From assembly GCA_001899235.1 (NCBI GenBank), contig MKVR01000013.1, positions 1 through 64,000 on the forward strand: 64,000 bases of DNA, given 5' to 3'. Source of the stretch: Nitrosospira sp. 56-18. Lineage in GTDB: Bacteria; Pseudomonadota; Gammaproteobacteria; Burkholderiales; Nitrosomonadaceae. Within the stretch, counting starts at the first letter, position 1; each line of letters opens with the position of its first letter. Positions 1 to 8,816 of the stretch are shown here, piece by piece. The translations under genes were made by a program, and so were the position numbers. The notes beneath the pieces are model-generated. The model was not told the origin of the DNA. It worked only from the letters and a program-made list of their open reading frames with translations, and did not search any database.

Positions 1-83
1 ATACCGATGCCCTGATGCAGCAGGTCGCCCAGCTCAATTCCGAAAAGGAAATCCTCCCTCCTCCAGGCGATCATGTGCATTGA
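1..83 (+). CDS. C-terminal end of an unrecognised protein (cut by window start)
   Basis: One frame is open from the window edge (first full codon at base 3) to a TGA at 81-83 and encodes about 26 residues ending in PPPGDHVH. There is too little sequence to assign a family. It lies about 100 bp upstream of a His-rich periplasmic protein on the same strand, so it may belong to the same metal- or envelope-related group, but that is only context. The frame could also be open by chance. Confidence 0.35.
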   Translation, partial: TDALMQQVAQLNSEKEILPPPGDHVH

Positions 84-184
84 GGGCGAGGGCAAGATAT
101 CCAATCGTCTTCCCTGACCAGCAGGACATTACGATGATTTTCGCACAGCAGGTTAACAATTCCGTCACACTAAGGAGAATGAAG

Positions 185-673
185 ATGAACAAATTCCTGG
201 CCACCGCTCTGATCAGCATGGCGATGGCCGTGTCACTGCCTGCCAAGGCTCACACCGAAGCGTATTTTGATTCCATCAATGCGCCTCATGGTGGCCAGAT
301 GCGCATGGCAGGCCCCTACCATCTGGAGCTGGTAACCCAGGATAAGGAAATCACGCTCTATGTGGCAAACCACTCGGATAAAAAAATCAGCACGGAAGGC
401 GGTGTGGGCAAAGTGGCGTTCCAAATTGGCAAGGCCAAGCCAACGGAATCGATCAAGCTGGAACCGGCGGGAGACAATACCTTCAAGGGAACAGGAGAAT
501 TTTCACTCACTCCCGACACTGTCGTAATCGTTTTTCTGAAATTGCCGGAGGATGAAGCGCAGTCCGCCCGTTTTACTCCGCTCAAGCCAAAAGCAAAATC
601 CGAGAAGAAAGCCGCTGAAACGAAGAAGCCAGCGTCCGGACATGACCACCATGATCATCATATGCATCACTGA
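185..673 (+). CDS. Secreted His-rich periplasmic protein, probably metal-binding
   Basis: The product is 162 residues. Residues 1-22 form a clear signal peptide (MNK start, hydrophobic core, cleavage after PAKA). The mature part begins HTEAYFD and carries an HGGQ segment followed by GPYHLELV. A Lys-rich linker then leads to a C-terminal tail dense in His (HDHHDHHMHH). I start at the ATG at 185 because AGGAG at 173-177 is 7 bases upstream; the ATG at 179 is too close to that ribosome site. HGG...YHLEL proteins of this size often sit near heavy-metal efflux genes, so periplasmic copper, zinc or nickel binding is a reasonable inference. The exact ligand is not shown. It is tail-to-tail with the next gene, 14 bp apart. 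Confidence 0.8.
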   Translation: MNKFLATALISMAMAVSLPAKAHTEAYFDSINAPHGGQMRMAGPYHLELVTQDKEITLYVANHSDKKISTEGGVGKVAFQIGKAKPTESIKLEPAGDNTFKGTGEFSLTPDTVVIVFLKLPEDEAQSARFTPLKPKAKSEKKAAETKKPASGHDHHDHHMHH

Positions 674-687
674 TCACGCTGGCTGGA

Positions 688-2007
688 TCAGCTGTCCGGG
701 AAAGCATCTGGATGCAGCGCGGCACGACGGCCTCGCTGTACATCCACTCCCGCCAATATCATCAGGCCAATGATGAAATAAATGCCAGTGATCAGCATGG
801 CGAGACGGTGATCGCCTTGCGAAACCCAGCTTACTACGCCATACGTCAGCGGGCCCAGTATCGACGAGAGCTTTACCGCAAGTCCCCACAGGCCAAAAAA
901 CTCCGCTCGGCGTGTATCGGGGCTGAAGTAGCCTACCAGCGCCCTCGCCGCGGATTGCGAAGCTCCCAGGCATAACCCTGCCAAATTGGCAGCTGCCCAG
1001 AACATCATGCGGCTCTCGGCCATCCAGGCTAGCAGAATCATGACAATCCAACCCACCAGGGTCAGCGCAATGGTCGGCACATGGCCGATTCTGTCTTGCA
1101 GGTTACCGAAAGAGAAAGCCCCCGCGGACGCCGTAAGGTTAACCACAAGAATCAGAAACATGGTGTCGCTGGTGCTGAAACCCATCGCCTGCTGCGCATA
1201 TATCGCCGCCAGAGTAATCACCGCCTGAATGCCGGCCTGATAAAACACCAGGCAGGCAAGAAAACGCACCAAGTCCCGGTAATCCTGCACGTGACGAAGC
1301 GTATGGCCCAGCCGGGAGAATGCCTCCAGCATGATATTTCGTCCCGGAAAATGCGGCTGAGGCAGCGCCCGTTCCTTCAAATAACAAAAAGTCGGAATAC
1401 TGGAAACGGCGAACAGGCCGGCGGTAATCAGCATGGTGACGGGAACAAACTCTTCCGCTGTCTTACCCGCGCCCTGCGCCCAGGTTACGTAGGCGAGCGA
1501 ACAGCCCAAGCTGACCAGCCCACCCAGATATCCCAGACTCCAGCCCCAACCGGACACCTTCCCCAGCGCCTTGCCCCGCGCCAACTCCGGTAAAAATGCG
1601 GCAATGAGATTTTCGCCGCAGCCAAAAAAGAAATTGGAACAGACAAGAAAGACTATAGCCAGCCAGAGCTCGCCGGACCCGGCCAAAGACAGCAGCGCAG
1701 TGAATATCACGCAGCCGATGGTACTGAAAACAAGCAGGCGCTTTTTCGCGGCATAAGCATCGGCGTAGGCTCCAAGTACCGGAGCGGTCAGCACGATAAG
1801 CGCATACGAAACCGCAAGCGAAGCCGTCCAGGCGAACGTTGCCCATTCCTTACCCTCCGCCACCACGGCCACGAAGTAAGCATTGAAAATAGCAGTAATG
1901 ACGACTGTCGTATAACCCGAATTGGCGAAATCGAACATCGCCCATGACCAGGCTTCCCGTCCGCTCACGCCCTCCGCCAGATACTGCCTTCCATCATTTC
2001 GAGCCAT
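688..2007 (-). CDS. MFS transporter, UMF1/Atg22-like family
   Basis: A 439-residue polytopic membrane protein with about 12 hydrophobic segments. The N-terminus has REAWSWAMFDFANSGYTTV, typical of the UMF1 branch of the major facilitator superfamily, which includes yeast Atg22 amino-acid effluxers. A basic loop (YAAKKRLLV) follows the second or third helix. Bacterial members have no settled substrate. The frame extends upstream to 2232, but the start at 2007 (MARNDGRQ) places the family's N-terminal motif about 20 residues in, as usual. The ribosome site before it is weak (GGGAC). It stands alone between a convergent gene and a gene-poor kilobase. Confidence 0.85.
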   Translation of the reverse strand: MARNDGRQYLAEGVSGREAWSWAMFDFANSGYTTVVITAIFNAYFVAVVAEGKEWATFAWTASLAVSYALIVLTAPVLGAYADAYAAKKRLLVFSTIGCVIFTALLSLAGSGELWLAIVFLVCSNFFFGCGENLIAAFLPELARGKALGKVSGWGWSLGYLGGLVSLGCSLAYVTWAQGAGKTAEEFVPVTMLITAGLFAVSSIPTFCYLKERALPQPHFPGRNIMLEAFSRLGHTLRHVQDYRDLVRFLACLVFYQAGIQAVITLAAIYAQQAMGFSTSDTMFLILVVNLTASAGAFSFGNLQDRIGHVPTIALTLVGWIVMILLAWMAESRMMFWAAANLAGLCLGASQSAARALVGYFSPDTRRAEFFGLWGLAVKLSSILGPLTYGVVSWVSQGDHRLAMLITGIYFIIGLMILAGVDVQRGRRAALHPDAFPDS

Positions 2008-3045
2008 GCTTGCGTCCCGCAGAGTTTGTCGATAATCGATCAAATACCAATTCTGGTTTGTCCCCCCAACTGAAACTACCGCATTCGGAAAGCGCAATAG
2101 AAATCCATTCCGGATTTTACGGCAATCCATACTCGCCATTGTTTTGATACCACCTCCAGAGGCTCCCCTTGATCGATAGTAGAGTTCTCCGTAGCACTCA
2201 CCTCTCCTGAAAGTAAGTAAGCACACACACACGCTAAAAACCCATACCAGCCGCTAGACAGCTGAAATAAGCCTTTACCGGCGCGGTGTCCTGCTGCATT
2301 CAACCGCTACTCGATCCGCTTCGCAAAGTCCGCGGGTCGCGCTCCGGGAAGCCATGGATATCGCACCTTGGCGTCGTACTCCGCAACGACCACCGTCATA
2401 TGCTTTCTTGACTATCCGATTTTATCAGCCACGTGTCCGCGAGGGCTTGTCCAAAGCTTATAGGTAACAAGTTGTACTTAGGTCCAATAGCTATCAACAA
2501 TGAAATTGATAAGATAAAAACCATTCCCTCGGGGGAAAGAAGTGCCGGACCGCTATGCCAAATGCCCTGGCAACCCCTCGTTCTGCGGATTAACGACAGG
2601 ACACCTTGAACAGAGAGGCTAATTATGCATAAACCTGTTGAACTGGCAGCTTCACGGATGGCGGTTTCGCGGATTTTCCATCTCTTGATCCGCCTGGTGA
2701 ATGCGATAGGAACGCTATTCTGGTATGAACGCCGGTTATCCGATGCAGCTACCAGGCAGAAAGAAACACGCGAAACCAGGGCCAAATGCTATTCCCCGAA
2801 CTCGGGAATAAAATGCTGAACGACTGTGGCCGACGCCGGATTCTACCCCAGCATTTGCAGTAATTTCCCAGCAGGCATTCCACTCAGGCTGGTCTGTGGT
2901 CGAGCCAGCGCGGCTCGGACCCACTATTAACTCCTGCAAATCAACGGTAGGGACTATCGGCGTGGGCGCACCTATATATCGATCGTTGGCAGAAACAAAA
3001 GTGCAATAAAACCGGCTGGACCAATCCGTGTCAGGCCGGTTTTAA
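2008..3045. other. Gene-poor stretch of about 1 kb
   Basis: No confident gene is visible. A 64-codon frame at 2625-2819 has a plausible ribosome site and is listed separately. On the minus strand at 2307-2399 a 30-codon frame reads MTVVVAEYD...FAKRIE and may be the tail of a decayed gene. No inverted repeats, transposase or RNA motif was recognised. Several short frames on both strands look like chance. Confidence 0.5.
2625..2819 (+). CDS. Possible small protein of unknown function
   Basis: A 64-codon frame begins with ATG and has AGAGG 6 bases upstream. The product starts MHKPVELAASRM, is amphipathic in its first half (SRIFHLLIRLVNAIGTLFW) and ends in a charged tail. I do not recognise it. 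The good ribosome site argues for it. The lack of neighbours, the short length and the decayed look of the surrounding DNA argue against it. Confidence 0.3.
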   Translation: MHKPVELAASRMAVSRIFHLLIRLVNAIGTLFWYERRLSDAATRQKETRETRAKCYSPNSGIKC

Positions 3046-3158
3046 CCTGAATCCACCGTGTAGCGAACTCATCACATAGGTGAAGGTCGACTACCGAGGA
3101 AAGTCTTTGTGGATCATAGTACTAAACTGGAAATCAGCGGGCAACTGCCGGATTTAGG
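3046..3158 (+). repeat. MITE-like element, short form (copy 1), perfect target duplication
   Basis: A 113-bp element starting CCTGAATCC and ending CCGGATTTAGG, so its ends are inverted repeats. It is flanked on both sides by TTTAA (3041-3045 and 3159-3163), a perfect 5-bp target duplication. The inside matches the right half of the 234-bp copy at 41270: TAGCGAACTC, an imperfect TCA...GGTGA palindrome, AAAGTCTTTGTGGATCATAG and CTAAACTGG. The left internal half is missing. The right-hand target duplication contains the stop codon of the minus-strand gene that ends at 3160. No coding capacity is seen. Confidence 0.85.
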
Positions 3159-3159
3159 T

Positions 3160-3435
3160 TTAATGCTTCGACTGTCCCACTCCTGCGCACACGTTCATCA
3201 GTACGCCTATCAGATTCAGCATCCCTTCGATCAGCAGATTCAAATGCTCTTCGCTTCGTTCAAAAGTTCGCAGCAATGCCAAAGTCTGATCCACGGGAAT
3301 TTCCCCGTGCTTTATCTGATGATGTGCCAGATTCAACGCAAGCAACCGGGCACATTCAGCAAGTTGCTCCTTGGTTGCCTTATTGATAAGAATCTCCGCC
3401 AGCTCGTAGGTCTGGTCAAATGTTACCTGGTCCAT
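3160..3435 (-). CDS. Conserved hypothetical protein, small helical
   Basis: A 91-residue protein starting MDQVTFDQTYELAEIL, with a helical core (AECARLLALNLAHHQIKHGEIP) and a hydrophobic C-terminal helix (LIEGMLNLIGVLMNVCAGVG). The LALNLAHxQxKxGE pattern looks like a conserved family of unknown function; I recognise the pattern but no role. GGGA lies 6 bases before the ATG at 3435. The frame stays open upstream to 3654 with another ATG at 3471, but the 3435 start fits the ribosome site better. The stop codon lies inside the target duplication of the repeat element at 3046-3158, so the element landed exactly at the gene end. Confidence 0.65.
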   Translation of the reverse strand: MDQVTFDQTYELAEILINKATKEQLAECARLLALNLAHHQIKHGEIPVDQTLALLRTFERSEEHLNLLIEGMLNLIGVLMNVCAGVGQSKH

Positions 3436-3796
3436 ATCATTCCCATCCAATTTCCTGAGCCCGCTGTCCATGAGCTTTTGGAGCAATCCGGCAGCATGCT
3501 GTTCGTGCCGAACCGAACAACGGAGCCGGATATTTATAGTTATGATTACCCGCAAGCCAAAACATGCGAGCTTACCCTGCGTCAAAAATCCATTCGCATC
3601 ATAACCACATCCAGGCGTTTTACTATTGGACTGAAGTACCCCCAGCCGCATCATTTAAACGCCGCCTCCGCTTCCAGCATCCGTAAAAGTTCTCGCGAGA
3701 CCCCGGCTCGCCATCCGGTTGACTGGCAAAATTGATGCTTCTATATTACTTGCGTAATAAGGTACCGTCTGTCTACAGCTACAAGGAGAGTGAAAC
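3436..3796. other. Intergenic region between divergent genes
   Basis: This 361-bp stretch separates the minus-strand hypothetical gene from the plus-strand hydrolase, so it should hold both promoters. Near 3740-3780 the sequence is AT-rich (ATATTACTTGCGTAATAAGG), compatible with a promoter for the hydrolase unit. No conserved operator or RNA structure was recognised. Confidence 0.4.
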
Positions 3797-3853
3797 ATGA
3801 AGCTCGTTCAATTTTTCCGTAACGCAATCTTTGCCGTAGCAATCGCGCCATGA
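3797..3853 (+). CDS. 18-codon signal-peptide-like leader frame overlapping the hydrolase start
   Basis: ATG at 3797 has a strong ribosome site (AAGGAG at 3783-3788). The frame reads MKLVQFFRNAIFAVAIAP and stops at 3851-3853, overlapping the ATG at 3850 of the next gene as ATGA. The peptide looks like the basic and hydrophobic parts of a Sec signal peptide. Continuing in the next frame gives ...SLQANA-AGVEF, which resembles a signal-peptide cleavage site. Either this is a translationally coupled leader, or a one-base change has split the export signal from a once-secreted hydrolase. Confidence 0.5.
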   Translation: MKLVQFFRNAIFAVAIAP

Positions 3854-4533
3854 ATACGCCGTCCTTGCAAGCCAATGCTGCTGGCGTGGAATTCGTCATG
3901 GTGGATACAAAAGCGATTCAAAGTGCCCATTATGAGCGCCTGACGCGGGATAACGCGATTTTGCTCATTGTCGACCATCAGGTAGGCTTGTACACGGGTG
4001 TCCGCGACATCGATATCCTGCAGCTCAAGCACAATATCGTGGGTTTGACGAAAGCAGCCCAAGCTCTCAAGATTCCCGTTATCGTTACGACCACGACCGA
4101 AAGAATGTGGGGACCAATGATCCCCGAACTCCAGGAAGCGCTGGCTAGCATCCAGCGCATCCAACGCACCACCGTGAACGCTTGGGATGATTCCCGAGTG
4201 GTTGCCGCCGTGAAAGCAACGGGGCGCAAAAAGCTTGTTATTACGGGCATCTCGACCGATGTTTGTTTGGCGTTGCCGGCAATTGCGGCCCTGGCTGATG
4301 GCTACACGACGTATGCAGTCGTCGACGCAGCCGGGAGCTTTACGAAAGAACAATCCGACTTGGGCGTAATGCGGATGGTCCAGGCTGGCGTAATCCCTGT
4401 TGGTTATTCAAACGTGGCTGTCGAAATTTTGGCCGACAACGCTGCTCCCGAAGCAAATGCTGTCTATAGCGCCTTAAATATGCCGTTTGCGGGTCTCGTC
4501 TATGACCTGAATCAATATTTCTCTCAGAAGTAA
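3850..4533 (+). CDS. Isochorismatase-family cysteine hydrolase (YcaC-like)
   Basis: A 227-residue protein with the isochorismatase-like fold. A beta strand ends in LLIVDHQ with the catalytic Asp at residue 42. VNAWDDSRVVAAVKATGRKKLVI follows, and the nucleophile Cys139 lies in GISTDVCLA. The basic catalytic residue is probably Arg106, at the position matching YcaC's IARPGNINAWD segment. The substrate of YcaC-type enzymes is not settled; they act on amides or related bonds. The start at 3850 has no ribosome site of its own and overlaps the stop of an 18-codon leader with a strong site, so translation is coupled or the true start has been frameshifted. About 250 bp without a gene follow. Confidence 0.8.
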   Translation: MNTPSLQANAAGVEFVMVDTKAIQSAHYERLTRDNAILLIVDHQVGLYTGVRDIDILQLKHNIVGLTKAAQALKIPVIVTTTTERMWGPMIPELQEALASIQRIQRTTVNAWDDSRVVAAVKATGRKKLVITGISTDVCLALPAIAALADGYTTYAVVDAAGSFTKEQSDLGVMRMVQAGVIPVGYSNVAVEILADNAAPEANAVYSALNMPFAGLVYDLNQYFSQK

Positions 4534-4789
4534 GCTCTTTTGCCGATCTGGCTGTTCGACACTGGGGCGGATGCAAAAGCAATTTCCCATCACTAGACTA
4601 ATCGCAAAAGCCTGCACAGTATTAGTCAGGACAATATCACGCTAGAAAAGCTATTCTGGAACAGGCAAACCTAACTAGAAAGCAACGGGAAAAATAATCG
4701 CATAAAGAGGGTGGGGATTAGAGCCTGGAGTATCCTCGGGGTGCCCGAAGTGCAGAGTGCATCGAGGATTCACCCGTGAGCTTTGGATT

Positions 4790-4865
<76 letters not shown>

Positions 4866-5204
4866 CCAAGGAAATACATCCCGATTATAGAGGTTTGAAA
4901 AACTGCGGGCAAATGCGTTCTCAGGTGAGAAAGCGGATTCCCCTCCCAACTGCAATGTCAGGGAAAGATTACCGTGAACCGGGCAGCACCGCAAAGTACG
5001 CAGCCGGTAAAAATACGTTCCCCTCACCCGTCACCATCAGTAATCACGCAAAAATACCTCATTGAGCAAATTCATAAGTAAATTCCTGGGTTTGGCCAGG
5101 AATTCACAAGTGTTCCATAAATAACGGTTACTATTTCACGCCATTTTCGCCGAATAGCATTCAACACCTAGACAAGTTGAACGGTTTAAGTCAAACTTGC
5201 CGCC
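4866..5204. promoter_or_regulatory. Upstream region of aroQ with a perfect 9-bp inverted repeat
   Basis: This 339-bp stretch lies between the tRNA-Thr start and aroQ. It holds a perfect inverted repeat, AATTCCTGG at 5081-5089 and CCAGGAATT at 5096-5104, with a 6-base loop and no T run after it. It is more likely an operator or a structure than a terminator. The DNA from 5105 to 5204 is AT-rich and should carry the aroQ promoter. No known regulator motif was identified. Confidence 0.4.
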
Positions 5205-5672
5205 ATGAAAAAGAGCGCTCCCTCAGTGAGGCAAATCCTGGTTCTCCACGGCCCAAACCTGAATCTGTTGGGAACCCGCGAACCTGGAATTTACGGTAAT
5301 ACGACGCTCGCCGAAATTAACGGAAGTTTGGCGATTTTAGCCGAAAAAGCTGGCTTAGCATTAGAAGCATATCAAAGTAATGCCGAAGCCGACCTGATAG
5401 CGCAAGTCCATCGCGCAATTGAGGAAAAAATTGATTTCATCATCATCAATCCGGCGGCATTTACCCACACCAGCATCGCGCTGCGCGATGCTCTCGCGGC
5501 CGCCCGCATTCCTTTTATCGAAATACATCTTTCCAACATATTTGCCCGGGATGCCTTTCGCCAGAAATCCTATTTCTCCGATCTCGCGGTAGGGGTGATC
5601 AGCGGCCTTGGGGCGAAAGGGTATGAGCTGGCATTGCAGTTTGCCTTGACCTCTATTCGTGCAGAGGGTTAG
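5205..5672 (+). CDS. aroQ: 3-Dehydroquinate dehydratase, type II
   Basis: A 155-residue cytosolic enzyme of the shikimate pathway that removes water from 3-dehydroquinate to give 3-dehydroshikimate. Family signatures are [18 protein letters not shown] with the catalytic Tyr near residue 30, [26 protein letters not shown] with the catalytic His, and [14 protein letters not shown]. Length is typical for the dodecameric type II enzyme. The order aroQ-accB-accC is common in proteobacteria. Here 202 bp separate aroQ from accB, so accBC may also have its own promoter. Confidence 0.97.
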   Translation: MKKSAPSVRQILVLHGPNLNLLGTREPGIYGNTTLAEINGSLAILAEKAGLALEAYQSNAEADLIAQVHRAIEEKIDFIIINPAAFTHTSIALRDALAAARIPFIEIHLSNIFARDAFRQKSYFSDLAVGVISGLGAKGYELALQFALTSIRAEG

Positions 5673-5874
5673 CTGGCTGCCAGGCTTTGCCAAACGCAAA
5701 TTAATGGATGCGCGTTATGCGATTGATTATTGTGCGACCGCAGTGGTTCAGCTTGTTGCTTTCGCCTCTGTTTTACAAGTGGCGTAAGCAGCCTGGATAC
5801 GGAAGCTCATTGAGCATGGCGGCATTGGGACAGTTCAGGACGCCTAGACTGGGCGGTGCTCCGGGAGGTGCATT

Positions 5875-6336
5875 ATGGATTTAAGAAAACTCAAGAAATT
5901 GATCGATCTGGTAGAGGCTTCCGGCATTGCCGAGCTGGAGATAACCGAAGGCGAAGAAAAAGTGCGCATCAGCAGATCGACATCCTCGTCCCAGACGCAG
6001 GTGGCCACCGCGCCGCCCCTATCTGTACCGCAGCCCGGTTCGGTTGCAACAGCTCCTCCTCCCGGAGGCGCAGGGGCGGCTGCGGCGGCGGTATTGCCGG
6101 AAGGCCACGTGGTCAAGTCACCCATGGTAGGTACGTTCTATCGTTCTTCGGCGCCCGGCGCCAATCCCTTCGTGGAGATCGGGCAGACGGTAAAGGCTGG
6201 CGATACGCTCTGCATCATCGAGGCAATGAAGCTGCTCAACGAAATCGAATCGGACAAGAGCGGAACAATCAAGGCGGTGCTGGTGGAAAACGGCCAGCCG
6301 GTGGAGTATGGCGAGCCCTTGTTCGTGATCGAATGA
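5875..6336 (+). CDS. accB: Biotin carboxyl carrier protein of acetyl-CoA carboxylase
   Basis: A 153-residue protein that carries biotin between the carboxylase and transcarboxylase halves of acetyl-CoA carboxylase, the first step of fatty-acid synthesis. The N-terminal helix ([23 protein letters not shown]) is followed by a Pro/Ala-rich flexible linker (about residues 40-75) and the biotinyl domain. The biotin acceptor is Lys119 in the EAMKL motif. GGGAGG just upstream of the ATG is a strong ribosome site. accC follows 64 bp downstream. Confidence 0.97.
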   Translation: MDLRKLKKLIDLVEASGIAELEITEGEEKVRISRSTSSSQTQVATAPPLSVPQPGSVATAPPPGGAGAAAAAVLPEGHVVKSPMVGTFYRSSAPGANPFVEIGQTVKAGDTLCIIEAMKLLNEIESDKSGTIKAVLVENGQPVEYGEPLFVIE

Positions 6337-6400
6337 CCGGCATTCGATTCGTTATGGAGGAAGCAGGTTTTCATCGGCTCGGCGAGACACTACGTAGACA

Positions 6401-7756
6401 ATGTTCGAAAAAATTCTAATAGCCAATCGTGGTGAAATCGCCCTCCGGATACAACGCGCCTGTCGCGAGATGGGCATCAAAACCGTCGCGGTGCATTCCC
6501 AGGCCGATGCGGACGCGAAGTATGTAAAGCTTGCCGATGAGTCTGTATGCATCGGGCCAGCGCCATCGGCACAAAGTTATCTCAATATTCCGGCGATCAT
6601 CAGTGCGGCGGAAGTCACCGATGCCGAAGCGATCCATCCCGGCTATGGTTTTCTTTCCGAAAATGCCGATTTTGCCGAGCGTGTCGAAAGAAGCGGTTTC
6701 GTTTTCATAGGTCCGCGTCCGGAGACTATTCGCCTGATGGGCGACAAGGTCAGTGCCAAAAACGCGATGAAGAAGGCGGGTGTTCCCTGCGTGCCTGGCT
6801 CGAATGGCGCCTTGCCCGAATCCCTCGACGAAATACGGGGAATCGTCCGGGCAATCGGCTATCCGGTCATCATCAAGGCGGCGGCGGGTGGAGGCGGCCG
6901 GGGAATGCGAGTGGTTCACACGGAAGCGGCGCTGTCGAACGCTGTCATCATTACGCGCAACGAAGCTCAGGCAGCATTTGGCAGCCCCACGGTCTACGCT
7001 GAGAAATATCTGGAAAATCCGCGTCATATCGAAATCCAGATACTTGCGGACGAGCACCGGAACGTGATCCATCTGGGTGAACGAGATTGCTCGATGCAGC
7101 GCCGCCACCAAAAAATTCTCGAGGAGGCGCCGGCGCCCGGCATCACCCCGCGAATGCGGGATCGTATCGGCGGCCGTTGCGCGGACGCGTGCCGCCGAAT
7201 CGGGTATCGCGGTGTCGGAACGTTCGAGTTTCTGTTCGAGAAGAATGAGTTCTATTTCATCGAAATGAACACGCGTTTACAGGTGGAGCATCCTGTTACC
7301 GAGGCCATCACCGGAATCGACCTGGTGCAGGCGCAGATTCGGGCTGCGGCAGGAGAAAAACTCACCATACGCCAGCGGGATGTCGCATTCCGGGGGCATG
7401 CAATCGAGTGCCGCATCAATGCTGAAGATCCATACAAGCTTACCCCGTCAGCCGGTCGCATTACCCAATATCATGCACCGGGAGGGCCAGGCATCCGGGT
7501 TGATTCCCATGTCTATGCTAACTATATGGTGCCGCCCTATTACGACTCCATGATCGGCAAAGTCATAGCCCACAGGGATAATCGCGAACAGGCCATAGCC
7601 CGCATGCGCATCGCGCTATCCGAGATGGTGATTGAAGGCATCAAGACCAATACGCTTTTGCATCTCGACTTGTTGTCCGATGGCGCTTTCCTGAATGGAG
7701 GAACCAGCATTCACTATCTCGAGCAAAAACTTGCCAACTATAACAAGCCGGGCTAG
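6401..7756 (+). CDS. accC: Biotin carboxylase subunit of acetyl-CoA carboxylase
   Basis: A 451-residue ATP-grasp enzyme that carboxylates the biotin on AccB with ATP and bicarbonate. The N-terminal domain starts [32 protein letters not shown] lies around residues 79-93. The ATP lid has [12 protein letters not shown] (159-170). [14 protein letters not shown] holds metal and bicarbonate ligands near residue 290. Length matches the family. It forms an operon with accB. The carboxyltransferase genes accA and accD are not in the window. Confidence 0.97.
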   Translation: MFEKILIANRGEIALRIQRACREMGIKTVAVHSQADADAKYVKLADESVCIGPAPSAQSYLNIPAIISAAEVTDAEAIHPGYGFLSENADFAERVERSGFVFIGPRPETIRLMGDKVSAKNAMKKAGVPCVPGSNGALPESLDEIRGIVRAIGYPVIIKAAAGGGGRGMRVVHTEAALSNAVIITRNEAQAAFGSPTVYAEKYLENPRHIEIQILADEHRNVIHLGERDCSMQRRHQKILEEAPAPGITPRMRDRIGGRCADACRRIGYRGVGTFEFLFEKNEFYFIEMNTRLQVEHPVTEAITGIDLVQAQIRAAAGEKLTIRQRDVAFRGHAIECRINAEDPYKLTPSAGRITQYHAPGGPGIRVDSHVYANYMVPPYYDSMIGKVIAHRDNREQAIARMRIALSEMVIEGIKTNTLLHLDLLSDGAFLNGGTSIHYLEQKLANYNKPG

Positions 7757-7889
7757 CGCCTGTTAACCAGGGAAAGAAGGTTGGAACCCGTGTGAAGGTT
7801 CTGTTTTCTGGAAAAGATGAGCGGCGGGAAAATGGCAAATCAAGGAAGCAGCATACGGATGTCCAACCCACCTTCGGGTTGTTGACCCA

Positions 7890-8792
7890 GTGTCGTGGAT
7901 CGCCGTAACCCTTGAAACGGATAGCGCGCATGCTGAAGCGCTGAGCGATGCCATGCTCGAGCTGGGCGCGCTGTCGGTGGATATTCGCGACGCGGGGGCG
8001 GGGACGGAGCGGGAGCAACCTCTGTTTGGCGAGCCAGGAGAAGTCCCGGGAGAGACCTGGTCCGCTTCGGAAATGACCGCCCTATTTGGGGCAGACGCAG
8101 ATATTCCCGCGATAATGAAAGCCGCGATTCGGGCGGCCCGGCTGAGCGATTCCCCGGCGTACATCACCACCTCTATCGAGGAACAGGATTGGGTACGGGT
8201 TACGCAATCGCAATTCGGTCCCATTCAAATATCATCACGTTTATGGATCGTTCCCAGTTGGCATGAAAGCCCGGACTCTTCCGCGATCAGCCTTATGCTC
8301 GATCCAGGTCTCGCCTTTGGCACGGGTAGCCATCCATCCACGTGGCTCTGTCTTGCCTGGCTTGACGAAAACCTGCAAGGCGGGGAAGATGTCCTCGATT
8401 ATGGTTGCGGTTCAGGCATACTTGCCATTGCCGCGGCAAAGCTGGGCGCCGCTCGTGTAATCGGGATCGATATCGATCCGCATGCGATTGCGGCAAGCCG
8501 CGAAAATGCGTTGCGTAATCGATGCAGCGAAGCCGAAACGCAATTTCATGGTGATTTTTTTCCGCAAGGCCAGCCGCGGGCAGATATCGTAGTGGCCAAT
8601 ATCCTGGCCAAGCCCCTTATCATGCTGGCCCCGATACTGTCGCGCGCCATGAAGCCAGGCGGACGCATTGCGTTGTCGGGCATCTTGGATGAGCAGGCCA
8701 GAGAGGTCATCGAGGCTTATCGACAATGGGTGGACATGCGGATCGCGGGTGAACGGGAGGGCTGGGTATTGCTGTCAGGGACGAGAAAGTGA
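7890..8792 (+). CDS. prmA: Ribosomal protein L11 methyltransferase
   Basis: A 300-residue SAM-dependent enzyme that trimethylates ribosomal protein L11. An N-terminal substrate-recognition domain (MSWIAVTLETDSAHAEALSDAMLELGALSVDI) is followed by the methyltransferase domain: LDPGLAFGTGSHPST, motif I DYGCGSGILAIAAAKLGA, IGIDIDPHAI and the VVANILAKPL segment. The start is GTG at 7890. No strong ribosome site precedes it; a small ACCCACCTTCGGGTTGT hairpin lies just upstream instead. accC-prmA is a common order in betaproteobacteria. Confidence 0.95.
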   Translation: MSWIAVTLETDSAHAEALSDAMLELGALSVDIRDAGAGTEREQPLFGEPGEVPGETWSASEMTALFGADADIPAIMKAAIRAARLSDSPAYITTSIEEQDWVRVTQSQFGPIQISSRLWIVPSWHESPDSSAISLMLDPGLAFGTGSHPSTWLCLAWLDENLQGGEDVLDYGCGSGILAIAAAKLGAARVIGIDIDPHAIAASRENALRNRCSEAETQFHGDFFPQGQPRADIVVANILAKPLIMLAPILSRAMKPGGRIALSGILDEQAREVIEAYRQWVDMRIAGEREGWVLLSGTRK

Positions 8793-8816
8793 TGCTGGAT
8801 TTTCTTGAGAAAAGCC

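Noticed and set aside
2396-2785. A 129-codon minus-strand frame
   Set aside because: No ribosome site, no family look, and it overlaps a better small candidate on the plus strand.
5704-5882. Short frames between aroQ and accB
   Set aside because: Frames of up to about 55 codons exist, but none has a clear ribosome site or family; the stretch is better read as the accB leader.
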